This document shows positions 46,251 to 57,867 of a DNA stretch of 64,000 bases, piece after piece. Numbering within the stretch: position 1 is the stretch's first letter; the number at the start of each line of letters is the position of its first letter. The notes under the pieces are model-generated. The model saw only the letters and a list, made by a program, of their open reading frames with translations, was not told where the DNA came from and did no database searches. This DNA is from Pegoplata infirma (lineage: Eukaryota; Arthropoda; Insecta; Diptera; Anthomyiidae). The stretch lies in assembly GCA_963921195.1 (NCBI GenBank), contig OY992536.1, forward strand, positions 109,332,778 to 109,396,777, given 5' to 3'. The position numbers and the translations under genes were made by a program.

Positions 46251-48237
46251 CACTGTGGGCCAGGATTTCCATTTTTTGGCCAATAAGGTCTGTAAGGCAA
46301 CACATATTTAAAAATATTTTTTCGGAATGTCGACATCTTGAATTTTTTCCATCTTTAATATATTTTTATTATAGCTTCAAGTTTTTTTTTTGCATGAGGT
46401 TAAAGTCAAAGTTTGAGATTTTTTTTATATTTTTTATTTATGAAACAAATAATTTTTTTTTGTACTTCGACACAATATTTTTTCAAATTTTCGGCGAAGT
46501 TCTCCTAAAGACATACCTGTTTGTCCAACACATGAGATAAACTATCAAAAAGTAAGCTAAAAGCCAATTTTTTTTAAATAAATTATGGAAATTCATACTT
46601 TTGTTGAAATCCGCCGTTTTTCAACACCAAAGTCCAAAAAAGTCCAAACGATATTGACAAACCTCGAATTACGATCTGTCTCCGACAATGTATTCTATTC
46701 ACATTTTTGCGACCCTGTGCGACCGTTCATAAACTTTTGATCTAGAGGCAATAAAGCAAAATATCATGTTTAGAAATGCCCTAAAATGGAACTTCAACAT
46801 TTTTTTGATATTTTTGTTTCTATTGATTTCTAATAAAAAATGTCCCACTTTGACAACATTGTGATAACTGGTGATGGACACGTGAGTGAATTTTGACTCA
46901 CGTTGACTCACGCTCACGCAAAAAAACATAATTTTCTCAATCGTTTTTTTTCTCACACTTACTCACTATTTACGTGAGTAAACAAAACACCAATCACGTG
47001 TGACTCACGCTCACGTGAGTGATCGTTTTTTCGTTTTACAACACGAAAAAAATTGTAAAAACTGAATCAATACTTAAATAATTTTAACTCACGCAAAAAA
47101 TTGCACTCACAACGAATCACTCACGCAAAAAATTGTCTCACTCACTTATCACTCACGAACAAAAATTTGAATCACGCTCACTTTCGATCACGCGTAATTC
47201 ACGTTACCAGCGTCCATCTCTAGTGCTAAACATTAACGCATTTAAGCGGGCATATTTTGGCAATAGCAAATTTTAATATTTCTTACGAAATTGTAAGCTA
47301 GTAGCATTATTTGTAAATTTAGGATGGCAAATGCTAATTGGAAATAAAAAAGTCTCTCTTAAATGAGCCACTGAATTTATGAACTTTTTGACGCATTGAA
47401 AAGAGAAATATTTTATTAAAATCTTCTGATAAAAGTAAAAAGAATAATTTATAAAAACTTAGAAATGTAAACATTGTACATTTTATTAAAAAGCTATGTC
47501 ATAAATTTTGGATCAGCCATTTTGATTTCAAAAAATCTGAGTTCGTATTCGTGTTGCGCAATCATTTCCTAGTGATATTTTGAAACATTTATCATAAATA
47601 TCTTGTCCGCCATATTTGATCCGCTATTTTGAATGTTTGATTCTAAAATCAGATTTGGCATATCAAAAACCATCAAAATCAGACAACATAGAAAAAAATT
47701 TCATATTTTATTTGACGCCATATTGGATCCGCTATTTTGAATTTAAAAAATCGGAGCTCATATTCGTAATTACCGACCATAAATACATCAAAAATTACTA
47801 ATTTAAATATAATTAGGTAAGAATTACAAAAGCATATTCGCCATATTGGATCCGCCATCTTGAATTTCAAATCTTTAATTCCAAAATCAGTTTTAACATC
47901 CGAAAAGCCATTAAAATCTAAGTTTTTGGCCAAAAGAGAGATAAAAATATTAAATTTAAATTTGTCGCCATATTGGATCCGCCAATTTGAATTTTAAAAG
48001 TCTGAGCTCGTATTCGTTATTAACGACCCCAAATACATCGATAATGATTATATTAAACACAATAAACAAAGAATTAAAAAATTATGTCCGCCATTTTGGA
48101 TCCGCCATTTTGAATTTTGAAATTTTTTTTCCGGAATCGTGATCAGCGATCCTTTAACACCCTTATGCAATACTTTTTTGACGTATAGGTTAAGCGGTCT
48201 ATTTATGGCCAAAATTCAGGGATGCTGGCCCACAGTG
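46251..48237. mobile_element. 2.0-kb Transib-like element with CACTGTG ends
   Basis: Ends CACTGTGGGCCAG and its complement. The 5-bp duplication GAGTG is at 46246-46250 and 48238-48242. The right half (47500-48120) repeats a unit with CCATATTGGATCCGCCATTT, TTGAATTT and GAGCTCGTATTCG at least four times. No transposase was seen. It contains the nested GTGAGT element. An inverted relative is at 49754. Confidence 0.72.
46868..47223. repeat. Nested GTGAGT/CTCACG element
   Basis: Starts GGTGATGGACACGTGAGTG and ends ACCAGCGTCCATCTCT, giving inverted AGAGATGGAC-like ends. It is filled with GACTCACG and CACGTGAGTG words, several of which contain the E-box palindrome CACGTG. It is inserted in the Transib-like element. 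Confidence 0.65.
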
Positions 48238-48528
48238 GAGTGGAGCGAATTTTCCTTTTTTAGTTTTTCGAAATCGTCAGAAGCGGAATAGTTGCCTTTT
48301 TAGGACAATATTAACACACACAAATATTGGCAATGTCTTTGGGTTCCTTTTTAGAATTGAATATCGGAAAGTTTCAAACAACGTGAAAAAAGAAATTGTG
48401 GATTTTTTTCCAAATCAAAAAAAAATAAAAAATAAATTTTTCAGACCAAAAAAATTTGTAAACACCAAATACTTATTGGCTTGAGACAGTCTTATATTCA
48501 AATTTAATTTGTGCCTAATCCGATCATA

Positions 48529-49416
48529 TACTCAAAAAAATACGTTAGTAGATTTACTAATTTTTTTTTGCTAATGCTAGTTAGCTAACTTTTAGCAAAT
48601 TTTTATTTGACATTAGCATGTTAGCAAAAAGTTCTTGTAAACTTCATTTAGCACATTAGCAATTTCAAACAAACTTTAAACTAATTTCTTTTGCTAAATT
48701 TGAAATTGAGTTGACAACATTTTTACAAGATTTTTTGCTAACATTAGCAAAAATAAATGGTAAATTTTTTTTTATTTTCAGAAAACTTAAAATGGCGCTA
48801 TCTCGGAAACTAAGCCAGATAGAGCAAAATGGAGGGCATTTTTGGTTCTTAGAATCTCCATACTTTCGCGGGTCCTCTTCACAGGTGTGGACCCTAATGG
48901 GCCCTAACTTTGGATCCAAAAAAGTTAGCATTCCTGAAATTTTAAAATGCTCATATCTCGGTAAATATTGCCGACACAACAAAAAGACCAACATCATTTT
49001 TGTAGCCCTCAATACGTAGAACAAGACCGCCAAATAGTCAAAAGCTCTCCGAGTAATATTTTTGAAGTTATCGAGTTTTTTAATTCTCAAGACCCCAGTG
49101 GTCCCCTATAATCATGTATCTCAAAAACTAAGCAAGGTAGAGCGAAACGGACACAAATTTTGGATCAAAAACTATGACGATTTTTAAGGAACCCAACTAG
49201 GCCTAGGCCCATCGGGGTCTGGACCTATCGGGTCCGAACCCTATGGGGTCCTCAAATGTGTATGACCTAAGTCAAAAAAAAAAAATTTACTTAACTAATT
49301 ATTGGCAAAACATTTTTGCTAACTTTAGCAAAAAAATTGTGGGTTCAAAATCAGCAAATTTTCTTGTAGGTTTACAAGCTTTTTTTGCTAACATTACAGT
49401 TTTTTTTTTTGAGTGT
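48529..49416 (+). mobile_element. ACACT-ended element, copy D (diverged)
   Basis: TATACTCAAAAAAATACG to TTTTTTTTTTGAGTGTATA. The core (48785-49250) is recognisably the copy A core (CTATCTCGGAAACTAAGCCA, ATCTCGGTAAATATTGCC, TCAAAAACTAAGCAAGGTAG). The flanking thirds differ: they carry GCTAACATTAGCAAA words. So the core is shared between element families. The 141- and 102-aa overlapping frames here are antisense to each other and not coding. Confidence 0.75.
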
Positions 49417-49753
49417 ATAACCCCGTGGCACCCTGCGACCAAAATTTTGGATTTTTGAAAAATTTTAAAAATTATACATTATTTTTTATTAATTTTTGCC
49501 TACTAAATACGAATATCAAACAATTTCTGAAATCGGTTAAGCGGTTTTCGAGATATTGCCATTTGAAATTTGTCAAAAAATTTCCAAAAATGGTGTTTTA
49601 CCAACGTTCAAGAAATTTAAAAAAAAATATCAAAATATTTTCCACTGACTTTTTTCATAGAGCTTGAGACAAACTTTTATTTAAACTTAATTTGAGCCAA
49701 ATCAGAAACAGTTAACAAATCATGCCCTTTGATCAAAGCGAAGGGCGCCACGG

Positions 49754-50332
49754 CACAGTGGGGAAGCTCTTCAGATTTTTGGACAGAAATAGAATATTAA
49801 GTCTGTGTAAAAAAAAGCATTACATAAGAGGGATTAGGAATCGCTGATCTTAAATTTTAATCCTAAAATTAAAAATGGCAGATCCAATATGGCGGACATA
49901 TTTTTTTAATTATTAATTTTTTTAGTTAAAATTTATTTTTTTAATGGGGGTCACTAATTACGAATCGTAATTCTAATTTGAAAAATTCAAAATGGCGTAT
50001 TAAAAATGGCGGCAATTACTTTCTTATCGAATTATATACGTGATATGATTTGGTTGAAAATCTCAATTATAAGGTTTTAAGGGTCGCTGATAAAGAATTT
50101 GAAAACAAAAATTTTATATTCAAAATGGCGAATCCAAGATGGAGGACACATTTTTTAATTTAGTGCTTTATTGGGTTCAAAATTATTCTTTGTAAGGGAT
50201 AAGAATTCGCTGATTACGAGTCAGAACTAAGATTTAAAAAATTAAAAATTGCGGATCCAAAATGGTGAAAATCGGAAATCATTTTCTTATCAAATTTATT
50301 ATGTGGTTTGGTTTGGTTTAAAATGTCCAATA
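49754..50332. mobile_element. Partial Transib-like element, relative of 46251 in the opposite orientation
   Basis: CACAGTGGGGAAG at the left end, then repeated GATCCAATATGGCGG, CAAAATGGCG and GATCCAAAATGG words, the complement of the 47500-48120 repeats. The far end is missing and the foldback begins at 50333. Confidence 0.6.
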
Positions 50333-51240
50333 GAGTCCCCGCACAACAATGTCGGTGACGTTTTTTTCATACAATTTGGCATGAAAAAACGCTCGACCGA
50401 AAACCGCTAGAATAAAATCAATTTTATTTTTTTGTCGGTTTTTCTCTCTTCCTTAATTTTTGATATGAAAATGTTGCCACTTTATACAAATATTTCGATT
50501 ACACTGTGTGACAGCGAAAAAAAACCTGGGATGCGATACTTTTTTTCTAGTAGGTGTTGTCGAGTACAATAAGACCCTGTACTTGAAATTTGCGAAACAC
50601 CTCCAAAATCTTGAGTTACGGGTAAAAAACCGGTTTTTCGAACTTTTTACACTTATAAGCCAGTAACTTTGTTGAAAACCAACCGATTTTAAATTAATCG
50701 ACGGTTTTAGAAAGAAGAAAGTGAGACCTTCCGAAGATCTGAACATAATATTTAAGTAATATTGAGACAACTATGCGTATTTCTCCAGCAAACTCAATTT
50801 TTTTAAAAAATTTCTCTATTTTTCAACTTTGGAGATGTTTTTACACATTTTTTTATTAAGGAACCGTATCATTTATGAATTTATTAAAAAAGTATATTTA
50901 TTTGTGAGAAAAACTCAACTTTGGTTTTTAAAATCGGTAAAAAATTGACCGAGTTATTAAACTTTTAATAAAAACAAAATTTTGGAATATATGACTGCAC
51001 AATGTTTTTATACCCTCTAACCGTAGTACGGGGTATATTCACTTTGTCATTCGGTGCGAAATGCATCAAAATATCGGTCTAGAGTCTCACATCGAATATA
51101 ATTTTTTGATCAGTGATCGATTCTAAGACATTATAGAGATGGCGAAATATCGGTCTAGAGACCCATAAAGTATATATTTTTTTGATCATTGATCGATTCT
51201 AAGACATTGAAGGGATGTCCGTCATGTGCGGACGTCCGCT

Positions 51241-51852
51241 TGTAGAATACATGATAATTTAGTGGAATGTAAATCTTGTATAAATGACAATGGAACTCTA
51301 AAGCAAAAAAGTTTTGCGATAGCTCTTGTTCTAAACTGTTGTTGAGAAGGGGAACTCAGCGGCGCGGATGTATGGCCTGCCTGGGACACCATTCCCTTGC
51401 GATAAATGAAAATAAAAAACTACAAGTACGTTTCGCAGGTTTGTGGGGGGGGGGGTTGTAGGTGATGCTGGCTGGGAACACCTTCCCCTAGCGATTAATG
51501 TTTACAAATTTATATATTATAATATTTACACTCAAATAATAAAATTTTATATTTTTTTTTATTTTTCGTTTAACCTAAAAGGAAAGCGGACCAAAAAATG
51601 GCATTGTTTAATCCCCTTGGTTCAACAGCGGGTCAATGAACTTCATATGACGCAAAAAATGTTTTATTTGTTGAACAAATATACAAAAAAAACTTTAAAA
51701 CAAAATAGTGTATTTCTGGGGTTGCATTAGTTCTCCAAGAGGAAACTTTTTTCCCCTGGTCCGGTTTAGCCCATTTACAAAGTTTACTGTCCTATACACA
51801 TAACACATATTCGTGTCATAACTTCAGGAGTCTAGCTCTTTTATTTTAGACA
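51241..51852. other. Loop of the large foldback
   Basis: Includes a diverged duplication (GCCTGCCTGGGACACCATTCCC near 51387 and CTGGCTGGGAACACC near 51469) and a G run at 51445-51454. The 95-aa frame (51443-51730) is without motifs; no gene is supported. Confidence 0.4.
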
Positions 51853-53470
51853 CCCAGCAGAAATAAATCGAGATTTTGGCGACACAGCATCTGTTTATAG
51901 CATACCGTAGCGCATCCAAAGAGCGCTCTTAGGGATGCAGTAAAAGGAAGGGGACAAAATTTTAATTTTTTTTTTAAGATTTTTTATATAAAACTTATAA
52001 TGTGTAATTATTTTTTGATAAAATTTCACACTTGCTTTCCTTTTTAATATTTTTAACACTTTTTGAATAAAAAAACATGAGTTTTAGACAAAGACACATG
52101 ATTTGACTGCATCATTATTGCGCATTAATCAGCGCTGCAAAGAGCGCTTCAATCATAGCATCTTTGACCGCTGTTCCCAAAAAAAATCCCATAAAAAATG
52201 TGAAAATTAAAATTTCCGATATTTTTTTGATGTTTACTTCCGATTTTTTTTTTTTTCATTTTGTTTCACATAAATAAAGTTTTGTAAAGTAAAACGAATG
52301 AATTTTTTTGTTATATTTTTTTAAATTTTAGTTATTTGATTTAAACTTTGAACAGACAAGGAAAAAATTCGAATTTTTTTTTTAAATTCATAAGGTATTT
52401 GAAATAAAATTTTTGTTTAAATAAAATTCTCAAAAACATTTGAATTTTATTATTTCCAAAAATAAAATTCTCAAAAAAAAAGAATTTTATTTTTGGTTTG
52501 AATTTTACTTTTGGTTTGAATTTTATTTTTGGTTTAATTTTATTTTACTTTTGGTTTGAATATTTATTTGTTCAAAATATATTTGTTATTATGGAAATAA
52601 AATTCATTTTTTTTATTAATAAAATTCTTTAAAGAATTTTAAATAAAATTTTTTGAATTTTATTTCTTCTAAGAATTTAAAATAAAATTTTTAAGAATTA
52701 TATTTAAAATTCTTTCTTGAATTTTTTGAAAAATTCAAAATTGAATTTTATCAATAACGAATTTTAAATTTTATTGTTTTTCCTTGTCTGACTTTGAATG
52801 AACCCGTAAACAAACACCAAACTCGATTTCATGTGATTCGGAAAATATCATGTGATTTGAAAAGTTTTGAAAGACATAACAGAGGCCTTTAACACATTTT
52901 AAATGATGATAAATAGGCCAACCAAAAAACAGCCAATGCTTATTTGTTATTTCGATGAATAAACCGATTTGGATTAAACACAAACTCTAATCACGAAAAA
53001 ACAGAAAAACTAAGATACATTTGTTATAACTTCTTTTGAATATTTTTTCATTTATTAGTAAATTTTTTGTTTTTTATCTCATTTTTACATTTTAATTTTA
53101 GAACTTTAATTTTAGAAAATACAAATTTTATTACAAAATCAGCGCTAAAAAGATACATGAATTTACAGCATCTTTATTCTGCTTAAATCAGCTCTACAAA
53201 GATACATGAATTCACTGCATCTTTAATCTGCTTAAATCAGCGCTAATAAGATACATGAATTTACAGCATCGTTATTCTGCTTAAATCAGCGCTCTAAAGA
53301 CACGTGGTTTCAGTGCATCTAAAGAGCGCTGTTTCTGTGTATCCAACTAGCGCTCTAAAGTGGGACATCGCCTTAGAGAATCATGCATGAATTCAGCGCA
53401 ATTGGATGCGCTTCTTTACTCAAGTTCCCCTTCCAAAAGCTGCTGAACGTTCAGCAAAATTTCTGCTGGG
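51853..53470. mobile_element. 1.6-kb element with CCCAGCAGAAAT ends
   Basis: Inverted ends CCCAGCAGAAAT and ATTTCTGCTGGG, with CA on both sides. The right part (53120-53320) is a tandem array of about 58 bp with AATCAGCGCT, AAGATACATGAATT and GCATCTTTATTCTG words. AGCGCT palindromes also recur near the left end (51920) and at 52130. The same terminus type occurs in the element at 2546. It contains the hAT-type MITE at 52353. Confidence 0.75.
52353..52790. mobile_element. 438-bp hAT-type MITE (CAGACAAGGAAAAA ends)
   Basis: Ends CAGACAAGGAAAAA and TTTTTCCTTGTCTG. The 8-bp duplication ACTTTGAA is at 52345-52352 and 52791-52798. The interior is built of AATTTTATTTTTGG and AATAAAATTC words. Confidence 0.9.
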
Positions 53471-54223
53471 CAGTTTCGTGTCTTCCACAGATGGACAAAC
53501 GGACGGTCAGACAGACGGACAAAGCTAGAATGTCGTAGAATCGATCACTTATCAAAAATATATACTTTATGGGACCCTAGATCGATATTTCAATGTGTTT
53601 CACACAGAATGACAAAGTGAGTATACCCCGCATATTATGGTTGGATGGTAGAAAAACATTGTGCAGGCATTTATTACAAAATTTTGTTTTTATTAAAAGT
53701 TTAATAACTCAGTCAATTTTTAGCCGATTTTAAAAACCAAGGTTGTAATTTACTCTTAAATAAATATACTTTACTAGCTTACAATCCCGGTACTTCGTTA
53801 CCGGTTGTATTGAATACCGGATAATAGAAGGATCAGGATTACTCTATCGATTTTCAAAAAATTCCCCTACGTAGTCTTTGTTTTATTTACTTGTCTACGT
53901 TTAAGTCTTCCATAAAAAAATATTTCAATGAATAATATAACAATAAAATTTTAATAACTTTGCTGGTACGTTATCATGTTCGTTCCGGGGGAAAAATATA
54001 ATGACAATTTTCGAGCCCTTATGTCTGGATTTTGGATTTTGAGTGAATAAATATTTCAGTGAAAAAAGAAATTGGAATAAAAAAAAATATGGAGTAAAAA
54101 AAAGCTAAACCAAAAATTTGAGTTAAAAATATAATTCCATATTGTTCCCTGCTCTATTCCATATTGTTCCCCGTTCTACTCCATTTCATTTCCAATTCCA
54201 TCTCCATCTTCTAAGGTCATTAT

Positions 54224-54798
54224 TAGGGATGAGATTTCCATGCAAATGCATGTTTTTTGTCTATAGTCTAAAAACGACATCAACCAACAATCTTTCCGAA
54301 TCAAGAAATTTGCATTAAAATGGCATCGATTTGTTTTGGCATATTTGTGCATATTTTGGTGAAAATGCATATTTTTTCATATTTTGGTTTTAAATGCATA
54401 TTTTGTGCACATTTCCAACTTTTAGGTGCATATTTTTGCATATTTTTGCATAAATTAGCAAAAACACAAATTGAAATTTATTTGTTTTAAAAACTATTTC
54501 AAATTTTAGAAATTTATTTTGAAAATAAGAAAAACTATTTTTTTTTCTTTTAAATTTTTTCATAGATATTCTTAATTTCTAAAAAAATCTTGCTTATATA
54601 AAGTTTAAATGTTTCTATTTAAACACGGCGTTATTTTTTGCTTTTTAAGAAGTTTTTCCTATAAAAACAATATATTTATTGCACACATTTTATTTTTTAG
54701 TGCATATTTTTAGGTTTTTTAGTGCATATTTTGAATTTTTCAGCGCATATTATAAGCGCATATTTTCGATTTTTTAGTGCATGAAAATCTCATCCCTA
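54224..54798. mobile_element. 575-bp hAT-type MITE rich in GCATATTTT
   Basis: Ends TAGGGATGAGATTTCCATGC and the complement of TAGGGATGAGATTTTCATGC. The 8-bp duplication GTCATTAT is at 54216-54223 and 54799-54806. TGCATATTTT words are clustered inside both ends. Confidence 0.92.
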
Positions 54799-55204
54799 GT
54801 CATTATTATAGGTACAGAAAAAGTACCAAAAGTACACTTTATTACCCCCATTAGAAATGGAATTTAAAAAAAGTACCTCTTTTAGAATGTTTTTTCTTCA
54901 CCGAAGGATCCTACAATCCATATTTCAATTATCTAGGATCATTGTTTCAGCAAGTATTAAAATTACTTTTTATCCCCGTTAAGAAACGGAATTTCCAAAA
55001 AAAACTTTTCCCAATCTCTTTATTCACCGAAGGATTTTACATTCCAAATTTAAAGTTTCTGGGGCCATTATATCAGGAAATAAATAAGTACACTTTTTTA
55101 TTCCTTTTAACCCCATTATTTTCCGAGAGGCGAACCTTTTCCAATTTCAAGTTTCTATGTTTATTATTTCAGGAAATAAAAAAGTACCAAAAGTGTACTT
55201 TCGG

Positions 55205-55905
55205 CGTATTTAACAAAACGTACTTTTTATGGAAGGTACTTTTTATAAAAGGTACTTTTTATAAAAGGTTCTTTTTATAAAAGGAACTTTTGATAAAAGG
55301 TACTTTTTATAAAAGGTACTTTTTATAAAAGGTACTTTTTATAAAAGGTATATTTTATAAAAGGTACTTTTTATAAAAGGTACTTTTTATAAAAGGTACT
55401 TTTATAAAAGGTACTTTTTATAAAAGGTACTTTTTATAAAAGGTACTTTTTATAAAAGGTACTTTTTATAAAAGGTACTTTTTATAAAAGGTACTTTTTA
55501 TAAGAGGTACTTTTTATAAAAGGTACTTTTTATAAAAGGTACTTTTTATAAAAGGTACTTTTTATAAAAGGTACTTTTTATAAAAGGTACTTTTTATAAA
55601 AGGTACTTTTTATAAAAGGTACTTTTTATAAAAGGTACTTTTTATAAAAGGTACTTTTTATAAAAGGTACTTTTTATAAAAGGTACTTTTTATAAAAGGT
55701 ACTTTTTATAAAAGGTACTTTTTATAAAAAGTACTTTTAATAAAAGGTACTTTTTATAAAAGTTACTTTTTACAAAAAGACTTTTTATAAAAGGTACTTT
55801 TTATAAAAGGTACTTTTTATAAAAGGTACTTTTTATAAAATATACTTTTTATAAAAGGTACTTTTTATAAAAGGTACTTTTTATAAAAGGTACTTTTTAT
55901 AAAGG
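55205..55905. repeat. 16-bp minisatellite, largest block
   Basis: About 40 nearly identical copies of TTTTTATAAAAGGTAC. The unit is close to palindromic (GTACCTTTTATAAAAAGTAC) and contains TATAAAAG. Units here are far more uniform than at 27820-28300. Confidence 0.92.
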
Positions 55906-57648
55906 TACCATTATTTCAGTAAATTAAAAAAAGTACCAAAAGTACACTTTTTTCCATTTTACCCACGTAGAGTCAACATTGGCAAAAACCTACATTGCAA
56001 ATTTTAAGTTTTTAGGACCATTATTTAAGAAAATATAAAAGGTACCAAAAGTACAGTTTTTTACCCTTTTTACCCCCAAGAATCAACATTGGAAAAATCC
56101 AGCCTTAGTAGAATTATATTCCGGGAGCTGAACCTACATTCAAAATTTCAAGTGTCTAGGACCATTTTTTAAGGAAATATAAAAGGTACCAAATGTACAT
56201 TTTTTTACCCCTTTTACCCCCTTAGAATCAACATTGGCAAAAATCCGGCCTAACTGGATCTATATTCCAGGAGTTGAACATACAGTCCAAATTTCAAGTC
56301 TCTGTGACCCATATTTCAGGAGATATAAAAAGTACCAAAAGTATAGTTTTTTACCCTTTTTGTCCCTTAGAATCAACATTGGCAAAAAATCCGGCCTTAC
56401 TGGATCTATATTCCGGGAGGTGGACCTATAGTCCAAATTTCAAGTCTCTGTGACCATTATTTTAGGAGATATAAAAAGTACCAAAAGTACAGTTTTTACC
56501 CTTTTTGTCCCCTTAGAATCAACATTGGCAAAAATCCGGCCTTACTGGATCTATATTCCGGGAGGTGAACATACAGTCCAAATTTCAAGTTTCTATGACC
56601 ATTATTTCAGGAGATATAAAAAGTACCAAAAGTACAGTTTTTTACCCTTTTTGTCCCCTTAGAATCAACACTGGCAAAAATCCAGCCTTAGTGGATCTAT
56701 ATTCCGGGAGGTGGACCTACAGTCCAAATTTCAAGTCTCTAGCTTCAGCGGTTTGGGCTGGGCGATGATGAATGAGTATATAAGTCAGTCAGTCAGTCAG
56801 TCAGTCAGTCACATTACTCTTTTATATATATAGTTTACTCTTAAATAAATATACTTTATTAATAAATGCATAAATGGTACGGTTCCTAAATAAAAAAATA
56901 TGATAAAACATCTTCAAACTTAGAAAATAATGATTTTTTTTGGAAAAATTGAGTTTGCTGGAAAAATACGCACAGTTGTTTTAATATTACTTAAATTTCA
57001 AGTTTACAACTTCGAAAGATATTAGTTTATTCTTTCTAAAACCGTCGAGAAATTCAAAATCGGTTAATATTCAACAAAGTTACTGGCTTATAAGTGTAAA
57101 AAGTTCGTAAAACCGGTTTTTTACCCGTAACTCAAGATTTTGGAGGTGTTTCGCAAATTTCAAGGACAGAATCTTGTTGTACTCAACAGCACCTACTAGA
57201 AAAAAAGTATCGCATCCCAGGTTTTTCTGTTTCATTCATTTTTGTAACACTGTGTTATTTTCGATAAAGTAAACAAAAAAATATGATTTCTAAAAACAAA
57301 AAATATTAATATTGAAAAAACAGGAAAAAAACGAATCAATATGAAAAAATCATATTGATAATTAAAAATACAATTAATTTAAATAAAAAAGTGAAAAAAT
57401 AGTGTAATAAAAATCAACATATGACAGAATTTTCCGCTGCCGTTTTTGTTTTGCGCCTATACTCTCTCATGACCGAAAACGTCAACCGCTCCGACATTGT
57501 TGGGACTCTTACAGGGTTTTGGGGGTCTCTAATCAAGAAATTGACAACGAATATTTGAAATTTAAAATGGTAGACATTTTATTTGTTTTTTACTTTATTG
57601 GTTTAAAAACAATTGCTTCCACAAATATCGATGTAGTTTCACTCTTTG

Positions 57649-57860
57649 TACACTCAAAATAATAACTCTTTTAAATTACAAAGATACTTGGCTGATCCAG
57701 CAGTAATTATCCTAGATTCTAACCTGCAATAAATTTTCTTATTTTACGAAGAAAACTTTGTAAAATTATTTCGATAAAAAATGCAAATTTGCAGAATAAT
57801 CTGTAAAATGTATGTTAAATTCTAAGAGAAGTATGCCAAAAAAAAAAATGCTTTCGACGA
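57649..57860 (+). repeat. ACACTCAAAATAAT-type MITE, copy 1
   Basis: TACACTCAAAATAATAACTC, then TTTTACGAAGAAAACTTTGT and ATTTCGATAAAAAATGCAAA parallel the copy at 63659. The right end was not resolved. Confidence 0.6.
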
Positions 57861-57867
57861 AGAACAA

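Larger units (their letters stand above)
53774..56833. mobile_element. 3.06-kb CTAG-ended element with a 25-bp flanking duplication
   Basis: Starts CTAGCTTACAATCCCGG and ends with a TCAGTCAGTCAG microsatellite and TTTTATATATATAG. A 25-bp sequence beginning TTTACTCTTAAATAAATATA is present on both sides (53749-53773, 56834-56858). The other arm of the host foldback shows it should be single. The interior holds the 16-bp minisatellite (55205-55905) and five diverged repeats of about 115 bp (56100-56750) with AATCAACATTGGCAAAAA, ATCCGGCCTTACTGGATC and TATTCCGGGAGGTG. Reverse-strand ends (CTATATATATAA and CTAG) resemble the Helitron-like element, but the long duplication does not fit that mechanism. 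No protein was recognised. Confidence 0.75.
50333..57508. mobile_element. 7.2-kb foldback with nested insertions
   Basis: Outer ends GAGTCCC followed by ACAACAATGTCGG are inverted at 57508-57490. Arm words CTGGGATGCGATACTTTTTTTC, seen as GGTGTTTCGCAAATTTCAAG and CCGTAACTCAAGATTTTGG, pair between 50520-50640 and 57230-57110. The inner arm includes the fly TATACCCTC repeat (51006-51240 plus; 53480-53650 minus), with GTCCGTC tracts at the loop side. The right arm is split by the element 53774-56833, and the loop by 51853-53470. Removing these leaves arms of roughly 0.9-1 kb. No protein is encoded. Confidence 0.82.

Noticed and set aside
48665..49090. 141-aa minus frame, among the longest in the window
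   Set aside because: It overlaps a 102-aa frame on the other strand and lies in the ACACT element core, whose other copies have no such frame.
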